Positions 1 through 6,651 of a DNA stretch of 7,942 nucleotides are shown one piece after another. Positions within the stretch are counted from its first letter, which is position 1. Every line of letters starts with the position of its first letter. Under the pieces are notes generated by a model that saw nothing but the letters and a program-made list of their open reading frames with translations, was not told where the DNA came from and did not search any database. The translations under genes and the position numbers were made by a program. Source of the stretch: Spirochaetota bacterium (lineage in GTDB: Bacteria; Spirochaetota; UBA12135; COTS27); assembly GCA_030621685.1 (NCBI GenBank), contig JAUXHF010000080.1:1-7942 (forward strand). The letters run 5' to 3'.

Positions 1-1
1 C

Positions 2-1594
2 GAAAAGAACCCTGTATCGAGGTTGCATGAAGTAGCAAAATTCTATGGCTTAAAAGAGATTTTAGGGGGTAGAGTGAAAACCTTGCATCCGCATATTCAC
101 GGCGGTATTTTATATAAGCGAGATGACGAGCAGCAGCTTCGTGAGCTTGCCGAAAACGGAATAGTTGGAATAGATCTTGTATTTATCAACCTCTATCCCT
201 TTGGCGAAACCTTAAAAAAAAACCCGCCCCTAGATGAGCTGATAGAGATGATAGACATAGGCGGTCCTGCTTTGTTGCGTGCGGCGGCGAAAAACTTCCG
301 CTACACTGCAGCCCTTGTTGATCCTGCCGATTACCTGCCCTTACTGGAAGAACTTAGCACATTGGGGGGGATAAGCCTTCAGCTTCGCCAAAGATTAGCC
401 GTAAAAGTTTTTGAGTACACGGCTGCTTACGATGCGCTTATAGAATCGGCATTAAGAGAAAAGCTGCTTGGACAAAAATCTTTTTCGTTACATTTGCTGC
501 AACAAGCTACTTTGCGTTATGGCGAAAACCCGCACCAAGACGGAGCTTTATACAGCACGAAAGTAGTGAGTGGCATGGAATCTATGCTTAAGCTGAAGGC
601 CCAGCCGAGCATAAGAGATTCGCTGCTTAAAGCCCAGCAACTTAAAGGCGATACGCTTTCGTATAACAACTATCTTGATGGTGAACGTGCGCTAGAAACC
701 TTAGCAGAGTTTAGCGCAAGCCATGCTGCTACTGTTGTAAAACATGGCAACTCTTGTGGCTTGGCTGTAAGCGATAGGCCACTTGGGGCCTTAAGCATGG
801 CGCTAGAGGGCGATAAGGTTTCAAGTTATGGCTCGATAATAGCTATGAATTTCTGCGTGGATGAGGCTATGGCCTTAGTCTTGAAAAGCCTATTCATTGA
901 AATTCTTATAGCACCTAAGTTTACGAAAGAGGCTATGGCTTGCTTTCAAAAACGGAAGAAACTTCGAATTTTACAACTTGCTATAAGAAATACAAAGGAA
1001 GAAAATGTAAGAGACGCCAGCAGAGAGCAAGGCCGCACAAAGATGGAAACACTTTCCCGGCAAGCAGAATTTCGCATGCATGCTCTTCGTGGTGGCATGT
1101 TGTTGCAAAGCGCCGATTCCAGCCTAGCTAAGGTAATGCAAAGTGTTACCGAAAACAGCATGAAAGCAGAAGATGAAGAGCTTTTCTTGTTTAGTTATAA
1201 GGCGGTAAAGCAGCTGAAAAGCAATGCTATAGCTGTGGCTATGCGTTTTCACACGAAGGAGCATGGGAGGGGATTTCTGCTTCTTGGCATGGGGGCAGGC
1301 CAGCCCAATCGTTTGGATGCAGTGGTGAAGCTGGCTCTTCCGAAAATGCTGGAAAACAAGAAGCGTTTCATGGAGGCTGGAATTTTAAATTCAGAAGAGA
1401 AGTTTTCAGAGAATACGGTTGCCGCTAGCGATGCCTTTTTTCCCTTCCAAGATAGTATTGACCCCCTGTACACGGCGGGGATACGAAAAATTATTCAGCC
1501 GGGCGGAAGCATCCGCGATGCCGAGGTAATAGCGCGCGCCAATGGACATGGCATGACGATGCTTTTTACGGGCACTCGTCATTTCCTGCATTAA
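2..1594 (+). CDS. purH: Bifunctional AICAR transformylase / IMP cyclohydrolase PurH, 5' end missing
   Basis: Catalyses the last two steps of de novo purine synthesis in the cytoplasm: formylation of AICAR with 10-formyl-THF, then ring closure to IMP. The frame is open to the left edge (codons from base 2), so the TTG at 23 is not the true start. By alignment with E. coli PurH from memory, about 43 N-terminal residues are missing. Visible cyclohydrolase (MGS-like) motifs are GGRVKTLHPHIHGGIL near base 65, IDLVFINLYPF and IDIGGPALLRAAAKN. The transformylase domain shows RYGENPHQ, the catalytic Lys-His pair in KHGNSCG (740-760), KSNAIA, GMGAGQ, ASDAFFPF and IQPGGSIRD, and the protein ends MLFTGTRHFLH. 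The usual KHxNPCG and SAFGG segments read KHGNSCG and SSYGS. A charged insertion lies around 950-1080. The frame is intact to a TAA stop. Assignment is secure. Confidence 0.96.
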   Translation, partial: EKNPVSRLHEVAKFYGLKEILGGRVKTLHPHIHGGILYKRDDEQQLRELAENGIVGIDLVFINLYPFGETLKKNPPLDELIEMIDIGGPALLRAAAKNFRYTAALVDPADYLPLLEELSTLGGISLQLRQRLAVKVFEYTAAYDALIESALREKLLGQKSFSLHLLQQATLRYGENPHQDGALYSTKVVSGMESMLKLKAQPSIRDSLLKAQQLKGDTLSYNNYLDGERALETLAEFSASHAATVVKHGNSCGLAVSDRPLGALSMALEGDKVSSYGSIIAMNFCVDEAMALVLKSLFIEILIAPKFTKEAMACFQKRKKLRILQLAIRNTKEENVRDASREQGRTKMETLSRQAEFRMHALRGGMLLQSADSSLAKVMQSVTENSMKAEDEELFLFSYKAVKQLKSNAIAVAMRFHTKEHGRGFLLLGMGAGQPNRLDAVVKLALPKMLENKKRFMEAGILNSEEKFSENTVAASDAFFPFQDSIDPLYTAGIRKIIQPGGSIRDAEVIARANGHGMTMLFTGTRHFLH

Positions 1595-1735
1595 AAAAAC
1601 AGTAAGAAAGTGCCGAAAAAAACGCCGCATGCTGAAGCTCTCATGATACTATTTCATAGTTCTTTAGATGATGAAGTGTAACGTTTTATATGCTATCTTT
1701 CTAAGAAAAAGTTTACAAAACATACATTAATTGCT

Positions 1736-1960
1736 ATGAGCTATCAACAATATTTTTCTGAAATAAGTAAAAACCGTAAGAAAAGTTTTTTTATTTGGTT
1801 TGCGGTATATATTTTTGGGTTTATCTTATTGATATTTATTGGCGATTCTTTGCAGGAGACCAGCGAGCAAGTAAATACCCTGCTTGGGTTTTTTGCTCCA
1901 AGTGTTATTTTAGCGGGTATTTTAGGCATGGTTTATGCCATGTTAAAAAAATCTGCATAA
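1736..1960 (+). CDS. Small two-helix membrane protein, unknown function
   Basis: Encodes a 74-residue protein that I do not recognise. The N-terminus is polar and basic (KNRKK at 12-16). Two hydrophobic segments follow, at about residues 18-35 and 48-70, separated by an acidic loop (DSLQETSEQ), and the tail is KKSA. By the positive-inside rule both ends should face the cytoplasm. The gene is more A+T-rich than its neighbours, and no good Shine-Dalgarno sequence precedes the ATG. A possible extended -10 (TGCTATCTT, 1691-1699) lies about 37 bases upstream, but I see no matching -35 box. It stands alone between purH (141-base gap) and greA (53-base gap). The hydrophobic pattern and positive-inside charge suggest a real gene rather than chance. 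A membrane regulator or small toxin-like peptide is possible, but nothing in the sequence shows either. Confidence 0.6.
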   Translation: MSYQQYFSEISKNRKKSFFIWFAVYIFGFILLIFIGDSLQETSEQVNTLLGFFAPSVILAGILGMVYAMLKKSA

Positions 1961-1987
1961 GCAGAAAGCAGAAAGCAGAAAGCAGAA
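1959..1987 (+). repeat. Heptanucleotide tandem repeat, (AAGCAGA)x4
   Basis: Four perfect head-to-tail copies of AAGCAGA plus one further A. The array starts on the last two bases of the TAA stop of the small membrane gene and ends about 26 bases before the greA start. It is noncoding in both neighbouring frames. Its form resembles the short tandemly repeated heptanucleotides described in some bacterial intergenic regions; that comparison is from memory. Confidence 0.9.
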
Positions 1988-2004
1988 TATCAGCAAAGCG
2001 ATAA

Positions 2005-2064
2005 AAAGGAAATATGCCCATGTCAACATTACCTAAAGGAAGTATGCCCGTGTCAACATCACCT
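2005..2064 (+). repeat. 30-bp tandem duplication covering the greA ribosome binding site and start
   Basis: Two adjacent 30-bp units (2005-2034 and 2035-2064) match at 27 of 30 positions, and the three differences are all transitions (2012/2042, 2020/2050, 2030/2060). Each unit carries AAAGGA followed by an ATG (2014 and 2044). Six bases after each ATG is a second in-frame initiator: ATG at 2020 in unit 1 and GTG at 2050 in unit 2. The unit is ten codons long, so the frame is kept and the N-terminus reads MPMSTLPKGS then MPVSTSPVPI. The duplication therefore gives two complete translation start regions in tandem. Confidence 0.93.
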
Positions 2065-2544
2065 GTTCCTATAACGAAACAAGGTTATGAGAAACTCAAA
2101 GAAGAGCTTATCAAACTTAAAAAAGAATTTAACAAACTACCGGCGATTATTGCGCATGCTAGATCTCGGGGAGATTTAAAAGAAAATGCCGAGTATCATG
2201 CTGCTCGGGAGCGCCAGGGGATGCTGAATGCTCATATTTCAAAAATTAACAGCGATATTTCAAATTCTAGAGTGGTCGAGCCTAGCATGCTACCCAAAGA
2301 TTTAGTCACTTTTGGTAAAAAAGTGACTATTGAAAACGAGGCGAGCAAAGAGCAAAGCATCTTTGTGATTGTGGGGCCTGCTGAAAGTGCTTTTCATGAA
2401 AAGGCTCTTTCTCTAGCTAGTCGGCTAGGCAAGGCGCTTTTGGGAAAGAAAAAAGATCAGCGAGTTGAATTAAAACTTGATGAAGAGACGAAATATTTTC
2501 GTATTCTTAGTATTGAAACGGCCTCTTTTGGCAGGCGATGTTAG
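2014..2544 (+). CDS. greA: Transcription elongation factor GreA
   Basis: GreA binds the secondary channel of RNA polymerase and stimulates cleavage of the RNA 3' end in backtracked complexes. The N-terminal coiled-coil domain (about residues 18-90) carries the signature GDLKENAEYHAARERQ, with the tip acidic residues at D54 and E57, equivalent to E. coli D41 and E44. This form is typical of GreA rather than GreB. The C-terminal FKBP-like domain (about 96-172) is divergent: the usual SxxSPIARALIGK segment reads LSLASRLGKALLGKK. The protein is 176 residues from ATG 2014 or 166 from ATG 2044, and E. coli GreA is 158. The shorter form fits the family better, and the first ten residues come from the 30-bp duplication. 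Both starts have AAAGGA just upstream. Identity is secure; the start is uncertain. Confidence 0.93.
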   Translation: MPMSTLPKGSMPVSTSPVPITKQGYEKLKEELIKLKKEFNKLPAIIAHARSRGDLKENAEYHAARERQGMLNAHISKINSDISNSRVVEPSMLPKDLVTFGKKVTIENEASKEQSIFVIVGPAESAFHEKALSLASRLGKALLGKKKDQRVELKLDEETKYFRILSIETASFGRRC

Positions 2545-2552
2545 GCGATGTT
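2533..2552 (+). repeat. 10-bp perfect tandem duplication at the greA stop codon
   Basis: AGGCGATGTT occurs twice in a row (2533-2542 and 2543-2552). The TAG stop of greA is formed at the junction of the two copies. With a single copy the frame would instead end at a TAA, giving the same protein, so the duplication is neutral for the product. Confidence 0.85.
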
Positions 2553-2675
2553 AAGCGGTGGGCTATTTCTTCAAAATCCATCTAGAAGAACAAGCTTTTT
2601 GGGTAGCAAGCTAAAACGAGCAAAAACCCATGTAAGGAAAACTGAAACAAAGCTATAAAGTATTTGTTTTTGTAT

Positions 2676-3818
2676 ATGAGCTGTCAAAAAATCACTGTAA
2701 GTACAGCCTCAGCCTCATCCACTGGCTATGCCGTGCTGATAGAAGACTCCAGCTACCCCTGGGAGTATCTATCGAAACTTCATGAAAAATTCCGGAAAGA
2801 GAAAAAGCAAGTAGCGCTTATCACAGATAGCAACATGAAACGTTGCTATAAAGCCGCCTTAGATGAACTTCGGGATGAGGGCTGGCCGATACTGGCTATA
2901 GCAGCAGGAGAAGGTCATAAAAACGCGGCTACGAAAGAAAAAATAGAAACGTTTTTGTTTAAAAACAAAATTACCCGATCATCGACAGTTGTGGCCTTAG
3001 GTGGCGGCGTGGTGGGAGATCTTGTTGGTTTTGTTGCGGCAACGTTCATGCGCGGAATTTCTTGGCAATCTCTTCCTAGCAGCATAGTGGCTATGGTGGA
3101 TGCTTCGATAGGCGGGAAAACTGGCATAGATACGCCCTTTGGGAAGAATTTGGTGGGAAGTTTTCATAATCCTAAAGAGGTGTATATATCCTTAGCCTTG
3201 CTTAGCACATTAAGGGAAAAAGAGTATCGTAATGGCTTTGCTGAAGTGGCCAAGCATGCTCTTATTGCGGACCGGGCTTTGTATCAGTTTCTAAAAAAAA
3301 ATATAGAAAATATTCAGCGCCGAGATATGAAGACATTGCAGGCAATTGTAAGAAAAAATGTGCTTATTAAAAAAAACGTAGTTACTGAAGATGAGCGGGA
3401 AAGCGGATTAAGACGTATCCTAAACTTTGGGCATACCGTAGGCCATGGCTTAGAGTGGCTTTCAGCATTCAAACTTTCGCATGGGGAGGCTGTGTCTATT
3501 GGCATGGCTGCCGAGGCTTATTTTTCTTATAAACTTGGCCTGCTTTCACATGCAGACTTCCAGCGTATCGTAGAGCTGCTTAGTTGCTTGGGGCTACGCG
3601 CGAGCATGCCTGCATGGTCGCATGGTAAAATCCCAGAGCCTTATAAAGCTTGTTTGCTGGACAAAAAAGCGAGTGCTTCTGTATTTTGTTTTTCGGCTAT
3701 CCAATCGATTGGGCGGATGCATGCAGCTGGCGGCGAATATCTGCTACATCTTGAACGTCGGCAGTTTCTGTTGCTTATGAGGGATTTTTGCGGGCAGCTG
3801 CCCTTTGCAAAAACTTAA
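2676..3818 (+). CDS. aroB: 3-dehydroquinate synthase AroB
   Basis: Converts DAHP to 3-dehydroquinate, the second step of the shikimate pathway for aromatic amino acids, using NAD+ and a divalent metal in the cytoplasm. Numbering from ATG 2676 gives 380 residues, slightly longer than E. coli AroB. Visible motifs are GEGHKN (78-83), the nucleotide-binding VALGGGVVGDLVGF (106-119), the active-site block DASIGGKTGID (142-152), GKNLVGSFHNP (156-166) and GFAEVAKH (187-194). The metal ligands are E190, H253 and H269, with H257 as the second histidine of GHTVGH; spacing agrees with the known enzymes. A TTG at 2664 is in frame, but ATG is preferred. No strong ribosome binding site is seen for either. 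A TATAAA at 2654-2659 could be a weak -10 but lacks a convincing -35. It converges on the phosphatase gene downstream. Confidence 0.96.
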   Translation: MSCQKITVSTASASSTGYAVLIEDSSYPWEYLSKLHEKFRKEKKQVALITDSNMKRCYKAALDELRDEGWPILAIAAGEGHKNAATKEKIETFLFKNKITRSSTVVALGGGVVGDLVGFVAATFMRGISWQSLPSSIVAMVDASIGGKTGIDTPFGKNLVGSFHNPKEVYISLALLSTLREKEYRNGFAEVAKHALIADRALYQFLKKNIENIQRRDMKTLQAIVRKNVLIKKNVVTEDERESGLRRILNFGHTVGHGLEWLSAFKLSHGEAVSIGMAAEAYFSYKLGLLSHADFQRIVELLSCLGLRASMPAWSHGKIPEPYKACLLDKKASASVFCFSAIQSIGRMHAAGGEYLLHLERRQFLLLMRDFCGQLPFAKT

Positions 3819-3865
3819 GCTACTTTTTTAAATGGTCTTCGCTTTGGGGTTTAAATCTGAATTAC

Positions 3866-3881
3866 GAGTTATGAGTTATGA
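3866..3881 (+). repeat. Heptanucleotide tandem repeat, (GAGTTAT)x2.3, over the phosphatase stop
   Basis: Two perfect copies of GAGTTAT followed by GA. The second copy contains the TAA stop (minus strand, 3876-3878) of the phosphatase gene. It lies in the short convergent gap between aroB and the phosphatase. Two copies of seven bases could arise by chance; it is listed because of its position and because other such repeats occur in the window. Confidence 0.6.
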
Positions 3882-4556
3882 ACTTTCTTTAGAGAAGGAG
3901 AGTATTGTCCAGCCTTTTTGTTTGGCGTAAGCCAGCAGCTTTGTATCGCCGGCAACAACTCTAGGATGGTCGACTTGTTCTAAAAGGAATACATCGTTCA
4001 TGGAATCGCTGTAAAAATAGCTTCCTGCTAAAGAGTGATCGGGGTTTTTGTCAAGCCATTCTTGCAAGCGCAATACTTTGCCATCACGAAAAGAAGGTAT
4101 GCCAACAGTCTTTCCGGTGAATTTCCCCGCGCGTTCTTCTACGCGCGTAGCTATGTGTACATCGGCAGCTAAGTCTTCTGCTAGGGCGGCTGTTATAAAA
4201 TCGTTGGTGGCGGTAATGAGCATCATGGTATAGCCTTGCTGCTTATGGGCATTGTAGACCTGTATGGCCTTGGGGCGATACAAGGGGCGGATCTTCGTCT
4301 TGAAATAGTCCTGGCGCAGCTGTAAAAGCGTAGCTTTGGGGATGGTGGTGAATGGCTGAAAGGAAAATTCAACGTAATCATACATATCCAATTTCCCTTG
4401 GGAATAGTTATCGTGAAAATGTTTATTTTTAGCAAAATACTCCTCTTTTTTTAGGTAGCCTTTTTCTACAAGATACACGCCCCATAAATAATCGCTATCG
4501 CCTTCTATCAGGGTTTCATCTATATCAAAAATAGCTAATTTTTTTTTCTCTTTCAT
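3876..4556 (-). CDS. HAD-superfamily subfamily IB phosphatase (SerB/TIGR01490-like)
   Basis: A 226-residue cytoplasmic HAD hydrolase of the phosphoserine-phosphatase-like group, expected to hydrolyse a small phosphomonoester with Mg2+. All four HAD motifs are present: motif I DIDET with nucleophile D11 and acid D13, motif II LITAT with T115, motif III lysine K160 in FRDGK, and motif IV SDSMND with D184 and D188. The helical cap (about residues 20-90) has the GDSDYLWGVYLVEKGYL pattern and the body has TRVEERAGKFTGKTVG, both characteristic of the proteobacterial TIGR01490 family as I recall it. The substrate cannot be read from sequence; phosphoserine, histidinol-phosphate-like and phospholipid head-group substrates are known for relatives. 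It starts 45 bases after the gldG-like stop and is probably the last gene of that operon. Upstream of the ATG only a weak AAGAA is seen. Confidence 0.9.
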   Translation of the reverse strand: MKEKKKLAIFDIDETLIEGDSDYLWGVYLVEKGYLKKEEYFAKNKHFHDNYSQGKLDMYDYVEFSFQPFTTIPKATLLQLRQDYFKTKIRPLYRPKAIQVYNAHKQQGYTMMLITATNDFITAALAEDLAADVHIATRVEERAGKFTGKTVGIPSFRDGKVLRLQEWLDKNPDHSLAGSYFYSDSMNDVFLLEQVDHPRVVAGDTKLLAYAKQKGWTILSFSKESS

Positions 4557-4601
4557 TTTTCTTAGAATGTTTTTGATGCCGTGAAGGCTTGCTTGGGCTT
4601 G

Positions 4602-6554
4602 TTAGGCCTGTGCATAACGGCGGCGGCGGAGAATGATAAAGCCCAGTAGCAGGAAACTAAGCGGCAAGGCCAGCATGGCAAGGAGGAAGAAATTCAGCGT
4701 TTCTTTTGAGCTGCTTTGAAATAAGCGAATGTCACGGCGTCTGTAATCACTGGTGATAAGCGAAGATTGCCCGCTTACCCAAAGAAGGGCATTCATTAAA
4801 AAATCGTTATTGACGGCCTGTGGCAGAAGGGCGTTTAAAGCAAATCGCCCCTCGGCGATAAGCACAAGGCGTGATGGCTTGGGGCTTGCAGGGACTACGT
4901 TGCTGGGAAGTTTTTTATTGCTGAGGCGAGTAGCAGCCTTGCTTTGGGGAAGCTGATATTGGGCGGCCAGGGCTAAAATTTGCGAGCCTTGTTCATCTAC
5001 ATTGTTTTGGAAAACAGGCCTGGCATGGGCTTTTACTTCAGCGCTATAGTTTTTCTCTAACCAAGAGTAGGGGCTACTTTCTAGCAGGGGGCTAAAAGAG
5101 AGTAAGGTTGGTTTTTGCCTTCGTGCCTGCCTGCGAGCATCTGCTGTGACTTGCTGCTTGAGAGGAGCTGCCAGCTTAGAAAAAGATCCTGGGGAGACCA
5201 AGAAAGGGTATACGCCGTAGGCTTTAAAAGGCTGCACAAGTTTATGAGCGCCGTAGCGCGTAAGTGGATAGTTTGCGGGGAGAGCCGAATTTTGCTGCAG
5301 GCCTTGGGCCAAGAGCGGATGGAAATTCTGGGCATCAACGACTATGCCAGAATGGTTTTTTAAAGAGAGCGCTGCAAAAAGTTTTGAGAAAAAGGGCATG
5401 CATATTTTAGAACTTGAGCTTGGGGCTTGGCCTGCTACTTGAGCGCTGGTATTTGAAGCGAGGTTGCCATAGGGTGCATAGGGCGGGGGCTGGAGGATGA
5501 GCAAAGAGCCGCCGGCATTAAAATGCCTTAGGGCGAGGGCTTGACCGGGCTTAAAAAAGGATTCGCAGCTTTCTTTGCTATCGATTAGCCCGGCATGCCA
5601 GAGCATGAGTAAGTCGTTAGGGCTGATACTGCCCGCAAGACGTTTTAGAAAATCTTGAGAGCTTTCAGTTTCAAGTTTTTCTAAAGCCAATACTTCAAGG
5701 CCAAGGCGGCTTGCTCCCTCGTAAAAAAGCTGGCCTCCTTTGTCGCTGCTTTGCTTAAGCAAAACATGAGCCGAAGGGTAGGAAAAAACAAAAAGCTTAG
5801 GAAGCTTTTGCTTGGAAAACATGCCAATAAGCACGCGATTGATAGCGCCTTGGTAGCTTGTCAGCAAGGCGCTATCGGCTTTCCTGCCGGGGCCTGCAGA
5901 GAGAGGCAATAAATCTTTTTTGTAGAGCTTTCGGCTGGGGGTAGAGGTCGCGAGCTTTTTGAAAACAAGCGTGGTTTCGCTAGCCCCGATGGCCCGAGCG
6001 GCCTCGAGGTTTCTCAGTAAATCTACAAACTCAAAAGTAAGAAGCGGATTCTGTTTTTCATAGGCTTTAAGAATAGCTTGTAATTCCAGTGATTGATTTT
6101 TCAAATCGAAAAGCTGAATGTTAAGCGGGCTGGTTACCAGCATGGCAGCTTTTTTTGAACGTTCGCTTAGGCTGTAGAATCCATCTGTACTAAAATCGTA
6201 GCGTGGGTTGTAGCGGCTGTTTTCTAAGATGGCTAGGGGAGTGATGAGAATGGCTACTAACAAAACAAGGCCAAGAATTCTTCGCAGAAGGTAGCGGCTG
6301 TAGCGGCTGCTTACTAACTTGCGAAAAAAAGAAGGGATAAAAACGAAAGAAGATGTTGTATCATGGCTAGCCGGCAAGGCGGCAGCCATTTTTTTTGCCC
6401 GTATACTAAAAAAATAAACGAGGCAGAAAATAGCGATGAAAACTATGCCAGCAAAAAACAAAGCAAAGAGTTTTTCTTGAGCCAGTATGGAAACAATACT
6501 GCCGGCAAGAGCCAGAAAACTTAATAGAATGGAATAAAGAATGGGACTTTTCAT
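4602..6554 (-). CDS. GldG-like ABC transporter auxiliary membrane protein
   Basis: Numbered from ATG 6554 this is a 650-residue membrane-anchored protein of the GldG / ABC_transp_aux type. Hydrophobic segments lie at about residues 4-25, 28-51 and 92-110, with one C-terminal helix at 622-642 before RRRR. After helix 3 comes N-SRYNPRYDFSTDGFYSLS (112-130), matching the family pattern in which a short loop ends in D-x-T...YSLS. A domain follows with IQLFDL, FVDLLRNLEAARAIG and GGSLLILQPPP (about 145-360). Near the end are EGRFALNALL, NNDFLMNALLWVSGQSSLIT and the final helix, as in other members. The central part (about 370-560) is low in recognisable motifs and rich in Ser, Ala and Gln. It lies directly after the permease gene, so it should be a subunit of that exporter. 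An in-frame TTG at 6581 would add nine residues; neither start has a clear ribosome binding site. GldG names a gliding-motility gene, but many non-gliding bacteria have such modules. Confidence 0.85.
   Translation of the reverse strand: MKSPILYSILLSFLALAGSIVSILAQEKLFALFFAGIVFIAIFCLVYFFSIRAKKMAAALPASHDTTSSFVFIPSFFRKLVSSRYSRYLLRRILGLVLLVAILITPLAILENSRYNPRYDFSTDGFYSLSERSKKAAMLVTSPLNIQLFDLKNQSLELQAILKAYEKQNPLLTFEFVDLLRNLEAARAIGASETTLVFKKLATSTPSRKLYKKDLLPLSAGPGRKADSALLTSYQGAINRVLIGMFSKQKLPKLFVFSYPSAHVLLKQSSDKGGQLFYEGASRLGLEVLALEKLETESSQDFLKRLAGSISPNDLLMLWHAGLIDSKESCESFFKPGQALALRHFNAGGSLLILQPPPYAPYGNLASNTSAQVAGQAPSSSSKICMPFFSKLFAALSLKNHSGIVVDAQNFHPLLAQGLQQNSALPANYPLTRYGAHKLVQPFKAYGVYPFLVSPGSFSKLAAPLKQQVTADARRQARRQKPTLLSFSPLLESSPYSWLEKNYSAEVKAHARPVFQNNVDEQGSQILALAAQYQLPQSKAATRLSNKKLPSNVVPASPKPSRLVLIAEGRFALNALLPQAVNNDFLMNALLWVSGQSSLITSDYRRRDIRLFQSSSKETLNFFLLAMLALPLSFLLLGFIILRRRRYAQA
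6291..6308 (+). repeat. 9-bp tandem duplication inside the gldG-like gene
   Basis: GTAGCGGCT occurs twice in a row (6291-6299 and 6300-6308), and once more alone at 6210-6218. Being three codons long it keeps the frame and on the minus strand gives SRYSRY just before the third membrane helix. The distant copy encodes a similar SRYN segment after the helix. Confidence 0.7.
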
Positions 6555-6603
6555 CTTAGGGAAAGCTGAATTATTTTTCAAATAAAGGGCTAAGCTAACG
6601 GTG

Positions 6604-6609
6604 ATTATA
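6604..6609 (-). promoter_or_regulatory. Candidate -10 element for the gldG-like / phosphatase genes
   Basis: On the minus strand a perfect TATAAT lies 50 bases before the ATG at 6554. A TTAACA at 6629-6624 could serve as -35 but the 14-base spacer is too short, and a second TTAACA (6649-6644) is too far away. The site could give a second transcription start inside the operon. Perfect match to the hexamer is seen; function is inferred and the -35 is unconvincing. Confidence 0.3.
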
Positions 6610-6611
6610 AG

Positions 6612-6651
6612 CTACTTAAAACTTGTTAAGACTACTTAAAATTTGTTAAAA
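6612..6651 (+). repeat. 20-bp tandem duplication between permease and gldG-like genes
   Basis: Two adjacent 20-bp units (6612-6631 and 6632-6651) match at 18 of 20 positions; the two differences are transitions (6622/6642 and 6630/6650). The array ends exactly at the base before the permease stop codon (6652-6654, TGA on the minus strand) and fills more than half of the gap to gldG. It is very A+T-rich, and each unit carries one TTAACA on the minus strand. Confidence 0.9.

Noticed and set aside
940..1630. Several 60-75 codon frames over the 3' half of purH
   Set aside because: Shadows of an intact conserved gene, with no start signal or motif of their own.
1712..1740. TTTACA with TATGAG 17 bases downstream as a promoter
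   Set aside because: The -10 hexamer would lie on the ATG of the small membrane gene and point into it, so it cannot serve that start.
1959..2064. CRISPR array or iteron-type origin
   Set aside because: The repeats are directly adjacent with no spacers, differ in unit between the two arrays, and no cas or replication-initiator gene is present.
2545..2675. Possible terminator or attenuator between greA and aroB
   Set aside because: The best pairings (AGCTT with AAGCT, TGGGT with ACCCA) are only five base pairs, with long loops and no T-run after them.
2704..2715. CAGCCT doublet near the aroB start
   Set aside because: Two copies of six bases are expected by chance and encode an ordinary Ala-Ser stretch.
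3819..3875. Bidirectional terminator in the aroB/phosphatase convergent gap
   Set aside because: A TTTAAA/TTTAAA pairing exists but is short and A+T-only; a TTTTTT run lacks a G+C-rich stem before it.
5081..5363. Open frames on both strands within the gldG-like gene
   Set aside because: They overlap a long gene with clear family motifs, have no recognisable domain, and look like frame shadows.
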